Source of the DNA: Panorpa germanica
Lineage: Eukaryota > Arthropoda > Insecta > Mecoptera > Panorpidae
NCBI GenBank assembly: GCA_963678705.1
Contig: CAVMBN010000209.1
Span: 62,001 to 126,000 of the forward strand
Direction of reading: 5' to 3'
DNA: 64,000 nucleotides
Shown: positions 57,278 to 64,000 of the stretch, piece by piece
Numbering within the stretch: the stretch's first letter is position 1
Layout of the letters: every line of letters begins with the position of its first letter
Notes under the pieces: generated by a model
Told to the model about the DNA's origin: nothing
Database searches by the model: none
Seen by the model: the letters and a program-made list of their open reading frames with translations, nothing else
Translations under genes and position numbers: made by a program

Positions 57278-57975
57278 AGCAAAAATGAGACATTTATTTG
57301 GGGACCTAAACAAGAGAAAAGTTTTGAAGCATTAAAAAACGCGTTATGTTTTGAGCCAGTTTTAGCTTACCCAGATTTTAGTCAAGAATTTATATTAGGT
57401 ACAGATGCATCAGGAATCGCATTAGGCGCAATCCTAAGCCAAGTTCAGGATGGAGAAGAACGTCCTGTCGCATACGCTTCTCGTAAAGTAAATAAATGTA
57501 AGAAAAATTACTCAACCACAGAAAGGGAATGTTTAGCAATTTTATGGAGTTTATCACATTTTCGTACGTATTTATATGGTAAGAAATTTAAGATTCAAAC
57601 AGATCACCGATCATTATGTTGGTTAATGACTATGAAAGATCCAATGAAAAGTGGGCTTTAACTTTAGCAGATTACGATTTTGATATTATTTATATTCCAG
57701 GGGTAAAACACGGTAATGTCGATGCATTAAGTAAAAGAGAAACAGAAAGTATTGCAGCCGTAGCAGCTGAAGAAGTTCCATATTGGGATTAGTGTCAAAT
57801 TAAAAACAACAAGCTAGTGATTCCGATATTAAACAATTAATAACGCAAACTAAGTATGGGGAGAAAAATGATTATTATTTAGATGATAGGGGTATACTGT
57901 ATAAGAAAAGTAATGAAAAAACAGATAGAAATGACTATGTAGTAGCACCAACACGAATGGTACCGAATATATAAA
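57278..57975 (+). pseudogene. RNase H and linker, truncated before integrase
   Basis: Follows a TAA at 57275. Contains LGTDASGIALGAILSQ, STTERECLAILWSL and IQTDHRSLCWL, then a frameshift near 57655. The pre-integrase linker (YYLDDRGILYKKS) ends at about 57975, where the Polinton-B join lies. No HHCC domain. Confidence 0.8.
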
Positions 57976-58001
57976 TTATATCGTTATTATTTCCTCCTTA
58001 A

Positions 58002-58322
58002 ACAAAATTAAGTGCCCCAGCGTCTTCAACACCATATTTTCTAAAAAAATTGCAAAACGTTCGATCAAGACTTTTGCAGCGTACGTTCTCAGTTGGTTTA
58101 CTAAATAATAAACGTTTTGGTAAAGGTTTCAAAAATCTTATTCCAAATTATATGACTTTCAATAAAAATCCAAAAAATTACATTTATTGGGATAATCAAA
58201 ACGAATTAGTTGATAGATTAAGATTACTAATTAGTTCAAAAAGGGCTGGCAATACATCACATGACAATGAAATTATTTTAATAGTTGAAGAATTAAAAGA
58301 AGCTAATATTATTATTATATAA
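58002..58322 (+). CDS. Conserved small Polinton ORF (NELVDRLRLL), 5'-truncated
   Basis: The frame is open from 58002 without ATG; TTG at 58050 is the first listed start. A Ser/Pro linker leads to KNYIYWDNQNELVDRLRLL and a C-terminal NEIILIVEELKEANII helix. I recall near-identical tails in insect Polinton-like elements, but not a function. It precedes another small ORF and integrase in the same direction. Confidence 0.5.
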   Translation, partial: TKLSAPASSTPYFLKKLQNVRSRLLQRTFSVGLLNNKRFGKGFKNLIPNYMTFNKNPKNYIYWDNQNELVDRLRLLISSKRAGNTSHDNEIILIVEELKEANIIII

Positions 58323-58378
58323 ATACTTAAACACATTGCCTTCTTTTTCATTAATTTATAACTACTCATGTAAGTAAC

Positions 58379-58576
58379 ATGACTATTAACAAATTTGGAG
58401 TACACATACATAAGAAAAAAATTACTCGGCACGAAACAGTATCAAAAAATGATTTAATTATTATAGATAGACGTTTAAAAGCTGCAGAGAAATATATTAA
58501 TGATGCTTATATTAATAACTTTCTAAACATTATTGAAGTAAATAAAAAAAATTGCAACATTAATTACAGAATTTAA
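58379..58576 (+). CDS. Small hypothetical Polinton ORF, 65 aa
   Basis: ATG start; basic N-terminus (HIHKKKITRHETVS), then a helical stretch. Not recognised. Lies 56 bp after the previous ORF and 56 bp before integrase, so it is probably part of the same gene cluster. Confidence 0.4.
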   Translation: MTINKFGVHIHKKKITRHETVSKNDLIIIDRRLKAAEKYINDAYINNFLNIIEVNKKNCNINYRI

Positions 58577-58632
58577 AACAAAACATAGTTTAGATATTAG
58601 TTCTTGATAAATTTTGTGTAATAATAATAAGT

Positions 58633-59562
58633 ATGAGCAAAACAAAAATAGGTATAATTAATGAGTTACATAAACCTGCACGTAAAAACTATAAGCGAAG
58701 ACATGTAATCATAAGAGGTCTAAATGAAAGTTGGCAAGCTGATTTAGTAGAAATGATTCCGTATGCAATAGAAAACAAAGGTTACAAGTATTTACTCACA
58801 GTAATTGATATATTTTCTAAATATGCATGGGCAGTTCCAGTAAAATCAAAATCTGCAAAAGACGTTACTGTTGCATTTGAAAATATTTTAATAAGAAATA
58901 AAAATAAGGTTCCGAAAAACTTACAAACAGATAACGGAAAAAAATTTTATAACTCTGAATTTAAAAAAGTAACAAATTATTATGACATAAACCATTATAG
59001 TACATTTAGTAATATGAAAGCATCCATAGTTGAAAGATTTAATAGAACTCTAAAGAATGCTATGTGAAAAGATTTTAGTATAAAAGGCAACTATAATTGG
59101 ATTAATAACATTGATGCACTTGTTAACAAATATAATAATACTCATCATTCAACAATTAATATAAAGCCATCTCAAGTATCAATGAAAAATGAAAAAAAAT
59201 TATTAGGAAATGTATACAATAGGATAAAAAGGGTCGGTTTAAGTCGCTATAAAGTTGGAGATTATGTTCGCTTAAGCAAAACCAAATCATTATTTGCAAA
59301 AGGGTATACTCCTAACTGGAGTACCGAAATATTTACTATATCAAAAGTACAACTAACTAATCCAGTCACATATTTACTTAATGATTCTCATGGCCAATCA
59401 ATTGCAGGCGCGTTTTACGAACAAGAACTACAAAAAACAAAATATACAGATATATATCTAGTTGAGAAAGTTTTACAAAAAAAAGGAAAAATAGTTTTTG
59501 TAAAGTGGTTAGGTTTAGATAAATCTCATAACAGTTGGATAGATGCTAAAAATATTGTATAA
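58633..59562 (+). pseudogene. Polinton retroviral-type integrase with chromodomain, one stop
   Basis: Catalytic core with D,D,E in WQADLVEM, LQTDNGKKFY and SIVERFNRTLK. The C-terminal part has a KVGDYVRLSK barrel-like segment and a chromodomain-like end (VEKVLQKKGKIVFVKWLGLDKSHNSW). A TGA at 59065-59067 splits the frame; both halves (58633-59067 and 59182-59562) are in the same phase. This enzyme would insert the linear element DNA. The stop makes this copy inactive unless read through. Confidence 0.9.
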
Positions 59563-59626
59563 CATTTTAAATAAATAAATCTTCTGGTTATTATAAATAT
59601 GTATTTATTATACAATAAAAATATAC

Positions 59627-62600
59627 TTATAACAATAAATCGCTATCACTTAAATTATCGAAACCCCAAGGCAAAGTATCTGTACTGTTTTTTATAAAAC
59701 ACCGTTTATCATAAAAAGGACTTAAAGCAATTTTTGTTTGTTTAATGGAGTACACATTATGCAATTTTGAAACTATTCCTCTCTGAGTACAATTTTTTTT
59801 ATTAAAAGTTCTCAAACAATTTTTATAATCTTCAAAAGAAATATGGTTTCTTACTACACTTGTCTTTATTCCTTTTATTTTTTTTATAATGTCATTATTA
59901 TTAACCTTCATTGTATACATTTTCGATCTTAGTCCTATAAAGTGAGTCATAATTTTACCGTTATTTTCATCCTTCATCAAACCCAATACCTTTTTATTTA
60001 CACGGGGAATATTATATTGATTGTTTTCTTTATAATCACTTGTATCAAACTTACTTATATCGCGTTTTATAGTTTCATAAATATCTGATGTAATAATTTC
60101 ATAAATTAACGAGTCAGTATCAATATATAATAACTTTAAATTATTATTAAAAAATTCTTTTTCCATATAATTATAATGAAAATCATACATTACTGTTTTA
60201 GATAAATCTAATATTGAAAAGCCAACATATATAGGTTTATTAAATGTAATATTAGGTTTTAAAAGTTCAATAGCTATAACATTTTTATTAAAAATTGTTC
60301 GGCTATGAAAATTAGGTCGTGCTATTAAACTTTTTACTCCATATCGACCACCCCAATTTGTTTTTAATTTTATATCACGATGTTTTTTAACATTTTCCAT
60401 TGTCTTACCAAATACACTATTATTTATTAATTTATACAAGTTTTTTCAAAATCATTGGTAGCCATTTTTCTTTTTTCTGTATTTAAATCGATATAGTTTT
60501 TTAGCCACGGTGATTGACTAAATTTTAAAACTCGATGTATTTTTGATACTTGCATTCCTAAATGTATACATTGCTTTAAATTACTATAATGAATTATATA
60601 TTTCTCCTTATCATATAAAGTAGTTGAAAGTTTTTTATGTTTACTTCCTGGTGCAATACAATGCTCAGGACAAAGCGGTTAATCCTTATGGAGATTATGT
60701 AAACTTTGAGGATAAGTTCAATCTACTTCTAAAATGTTACCAGTATTGCTAGTTTCTGACAAATTGCATATAGTATTACTTATTTCCAATATTTCCTGGT
60801 TGTTTAACCATTTAATATTTCCATATGGTAGGAATTGAGACATTGCATGACCGTATAAGTTATTAACATCGAAATACATTAGATATTTAGAAGGTAATTC
60901 AGGTTTATACTTGTCAGTCATATATTTGTTATTGGCCTCTGCAAATCTGTTTGAACATTGACTTATACCACCTCTGATACCCTTCTCTATAAATAGCCAC
61001 ATATTTATATCAGTAAACAATTCAGGTTTAATTATTGTAATTTTTGACATAGAATCCCATGCTAAGCTAGGAGCAGAAACATAATGCACTGGATCTAATT
61101 TATACTTGTCTAAACAATTATCTCGAAAATTTTCAAATATGTTACAAAGTAATAACACATCGGTTTTTAAGTACAAATCGGAATATTCACCAAGTGTTTT
61201 GATATGAAATGTATTCCATACATCTTGTGCTTTTTTAATAAATTAAAAAAATTATCCTGAGGTTATAAAGCTGTCTCATTTAACTTTTCCCCGGAATTTA
61301 TATAATCATAAGGAAATACACTTTTTTTACTTAACATACTAAATTTTTCATTGCTTAACATGTTAAATTCTGATTTTAAAATTTTAAGTTTATTATTTGG
61401 TAAATATGATGCCAAATTATTTAAAGAACTAGCCATAAATCGATATGAATCAATAAATCTTAATGAAATATTAGTTCCATACACATATTTCGTAAATGAA
61501 ATATATTTTTATTTATTAATTGATAGCAAAGAAGTTCTTCCACTTATTCCAGTAGCTAAATCAATTATTATAAAATGTGAATCATAAGATGATAAATTGT
61601 GAAAAATTATTGGAATCACATAACTTTCATTATAATTTAAATTACATTCATTATGAGCTGGTCCTCTATAATTTCCTGTTAAATGACAATGATCTCGAAC
61701 ACGGTCTTGTTGGAACGGTTTTTCACATATATGACAATTTATTGCATTTAAATATTCCATCTTTTGTTGAGCCGTCAATGTTTTCATTGGTAATACATTT
61801 TTTATTATATCCTCAACATTATAAGCAATCTCTTTTAATTCATTTACAAACCACTGAACGCAATCTTCACCACGATAACTATTATAATAAGATTTAAAGT
61901 CATCATATGAATATTTTACATAATATCCAACGCTATGTGCAATATGTGTTTGATATACCCCCTTGCTTTCAATATTTGTCACATTACTATCCAATATACT
62001 TTCAAAGTCTGCATAAATAACACATGCATTTCTAATTTTTCTCTTAAAGTTTTTAAACTCAAGTATATTAGAATTTCCAACTGGCATTATCGGTTTAACT
62101 GGTCTCAGTCCTAATCTAACACAGTCTTGTAAATGTTCCTTAAACTTGCACTCATCTCTAAAGAAATGTAAACATCGATCACATATAAATTTCTTACAAT
62201 TTGTTTTTGAAAGTTGATTACTAACAAGTCTTGATAAATTCTTTATCCAACAAAAATGAAATTTTATTTTATTGTCGCATTCCTCATTATTACTTTCAAC
62301 AACATCTTGTTTATCCTCTTCTTCTTCTTCTTCTTCTTCTTCTTCAAATTCATAATCACTTTGAATTATTAATAAATGAATATGTTTACTTTCATATATT
62401 TTACTAACATATACAGGAATAGTTACAAATGTTTTCTTGCTCTTTTTTAAAATATACACATTGATTGATATATTATTTAGTTTTTCAAATTTTAAAACTT
62501 GTGATAACGTCATTGGAAATTTAATACGATTTAAATTAAAACAATTTATATATTTCTTATAAGATGATACTCTGTCGCCATGAATTTTTGATGGATAAAG

Positions 62601-63394
62601 TGCTGATATTACTGCCCATACAAAACATTATCATCTCATTCTGAACATTTATTACAGCCTTTTTTCGTCTTATTTCAACTAGTAGTCAATAATGATGAAC
62701 AATAAAATGGAACAAATTAATTTATATTTACTATCATATTCACTATTTTACATAGAGCTCATCCACTTTGACTTTCTTGAAAAGTTTCTAAATATTTTAA
62801 TACAACATCAATAACATTTCCTTATACCAATGTTTTAATTCTGTTGATACAAAAATTTCATTATTTTTAGTATTAAAATAATTGTATTCAAATATATGTT
62901 CTTCTTCTTTAGCTGATGGTAAACAAATTTACCACAAAAAATTACATTAACTTTTTAAAGCACTATGTTTTTTAAGAGCATTTTTAATTCTAGATGCAAA
63001 CATATAAAATGCATCATTTAAAAATTGTAATGGATCAATGTGACTTAAATTAATTAACACTCCTGTTCTAACACGTCCTTTAAATGATAAATTTATTTCC
63101 TGCCATTTAATTCGATCACTACGTTTTGAAGTATTTATAGTTCCTCTTCCAATTTTTTCTTTATTTCTAACAATGTTTGAAAATATTTTAATACACTTAT
63201 ATTGCTTTCAACACTTCGTTTATATCCAATTGAATAGGTATTTTTATTATTATTTTTTAATAACTTATTTAATAATCTATATTAATTTTATTATAATCAC
63301 ACCACTTTTTCCACTGAATACTTCAATAATTTGAACTATTTAAGTGTTCAATAATTTTTCTCATATGCCTAATAATTTTACAACTGCTATCCAT
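59627..63394 (-). pseudogene. Polinton-B family-B DNA polymerase, broken
   Basis: Start ATG at 63394 (MDSSCKIIRHMRKII) with a decayed N-terminal region to ~62520. Frame 62513-61509: two zinc regions (CDRCLHFF; CHICEKPF...DHCHLTGNYRGPAH), ExoI (VIYADFESIL) and ExoII (FHNLSSYDSHFI). Frame 61484-61263 follows in phase. Frame 61176-60718: ExoIII and motif A (YFDVNNLYGHAM). Frame 60439-59627: motif B ([14 protein letters not shown]), motif C ([10 protein letters not shown]) and the C-terminal LPWGFD. Frameshifts lie near 61250 and 60450-60710, with a stop near 61509. Distinct in sequence from polymerase A. A poly-Glu run is encoded at 62318-62347. Confidence 0.92.
62318..62347 (-). repeat. Trinucleotide (GAA)n run in polymerase B
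   Basis: TCTTCTTC repeats encode about 11 Glu in the region between the polymerase N-terminus and the first zinc region. Confidence 0.85.
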
Positions 63395-63519
63395 TGTAAC
63401 TTATATATTTCAGTTTCAAAATCAAAATATAAATTCACAATTGTTTTTAAAAGTTCATTTATTTATATAATTTTACATAAAAAAAATATGCATTAACCAC
63501 TATGTTATACTTTTACAAT

Positions 63520-63861
63520 TTCGTCATCAGAGTCTAACACTTCTACAATTTCATCGTCAGAGTCTAATATTTCAATAACTTCATTATCATCGTCAAATAA
63601 TTCTATGATTTCCACATCAGAATCTTCTTCCTGTATTTTAATCTCTTCGTGACCTATTAATATTTAATCAGCATAACTCTCTATAATTTTCTCGTATGTC
63701 TTCTTTTCTTCATCCGTCATATCCTTTGGATCACAGTCATCTATATCAAAATCGTTAGTTATATCTTGCACATAATATCTATCTTCACTGTCAATGCCGA
63801 CGCGTATATCCCCCGAATCCAATAACCATGTTACGCCTGGAATATTCCTAAATCTGTTCAT
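63520..63861 (-). pseudogene. Acidic DSDDEIVEV-repeat ORF, interrupted
   Basis: ATG at 63861 with the conserved start (NIPGVTWLLDSGDIRVGIDSED). It lacks one DDCDSDD block and has fewer C-terminal repeats than 17652-18056. A TAA at 63664-63666 interrupts it; the frame continues to the usual stop. Lies 125 bp upstream of the polymerase-B start. Confidence 0.65.
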
Positions 63862-64000
63862 ACTAATAAACTTTAGCTTGAACTAAGAAAACATTACTCT
63901 GTAATTACATCTCATTATCATCTCTATTCAAATGACATTTATGCATTAATTTACCATATCTACCACTCCATATTAAATACCACCTCCGACAACAGAATCT
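63862..64000. other. Upstream flank of acidic ORF
   Basis: Matches about 18057-18200. Non-coding as far as visible; continues beyond the window. Confidence 0.5.

Larger units (their letters stand above)
51509..57975 (+). mobile_element. Ty3/Gypsy-type element carrying a macrodomain, 3'-truncated
   Basis: Order: LTR, primer-binding-like site, long A-rich leader, gag with zinc knuckle, protease, macrodomain, protease-RT linker domain, RT, RNase H. The sequence breaks off at about 57975, just where the integrase zinc domain should begin, and joins Polinton-B DNA. Integrase and the 3' LTR are missing. Many stops mark it as old, yet the macrodomain stretch has none. Confidence 0.9.
57976..64000. 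mobile_element. Polinton/Maverick-like element B, partial
   Basis: Plus strand: two small ORFs and integrase (58002-59562). Minus strand, converging: polymerase (63394-59627) and the acidic ORF (63861-63520). The left edge is cut at the retroelement join and the right edge runs off the window. An integrase of retroviral fold together with a protein-primed polymerase B is diagnostic of Polintons. ATPase, protease and capsid genes are not in this copy. Confidence 0.9.

Noticed and set aside
56400-57800. Stop-codon reassignment to explain the many in-frame stops
   Set aside because: TAA, TAG and TGA all occur together with frameshifts, which fits decay better than recoding.

Overview
This window is AT-rich, transposon-packed DNA from an animal nuclear genome, almost certainly an insect. 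That inference rests on an errantivirus-like endogenous retrovirus with an env reading frame, R1-type (arthropod non-LTR) reverse-transcriptase fragments, two families of Polinton/Maverick-like elements with protein-primed family-B DNA polymerases, and an LTR promoter with an arthropod TCAGT initiator. I see no host single-copy gene, tRNA, rRNA or CRISPR array. Species and order cannot be told from the sequence.

Layout. (1) 1-18004 is a giant inverted repeat (palindrome 1). Its arms carry broken Polinton-A polymerase, a small ORF and an acidic repeat ORF. The centre is an almost loop-free AACGTA-repeat palindrome flanked by (TA)n. The left arm is longer because a deleted LTR element (1533-6295, TSD TCAT) inserted after the palindrome formed. 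(2) 18057-19209 is Polinton-flank sequence. (3) 19210-30229 is a tandem array of ~1.59-kb monomers, each a dead piece of an R1-like RT on the minus strand plus a spacer. (4) 30233-33240 is palindrome 2, with pieces of a Polinton packaging ATPase and a companion ORF, again joined by AACGTA repeats. (5) 33241-37096 is the least damaged Polinton-A polymerase copy. (6) 37080-39557 is a deletion derivative of Polinton B. (7) 39558-46749 is a 3'-truncated errantivirus on the minus strand. (8) 46750-51508 is a second block of the R1-derived satellite. (9) 51509-57975 is a 3'-truncated Ty3/Gypsy-type element on the plus strand. (10) 57976-64000 is a larger Polinton-B copy running off the window.

The most unusual item is in region 9. 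Between the aspartic protease and the reverse transcriptase, the pol frame contains what looks like a complete macrodomain of the TARG1/OARD1 (ADP-ribosyl-glutamate hydrolase) type, with both expected catalytic residues in place. A de-ADP-ribosylating enzyme carried inside an LTR-retrotransposon polyprotein would be a striking capture, parallel to the macrodomains of some RNA viruses.

The Polinton parts fit together as one kind of system: polymerase, retroviral-type integrase with chromodomain, packaging-type ATPase and several small ORFs are what such elements use to copy, integrate and possibly package themselves. Every copy here is damaged, so the window reads as a graveyard of nested, rearranged elements. 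The two big palindromes could be real, or could partly reflect assembly; differences between their arms argue that at least palindrome 1 is not a simple fold-back artefact.
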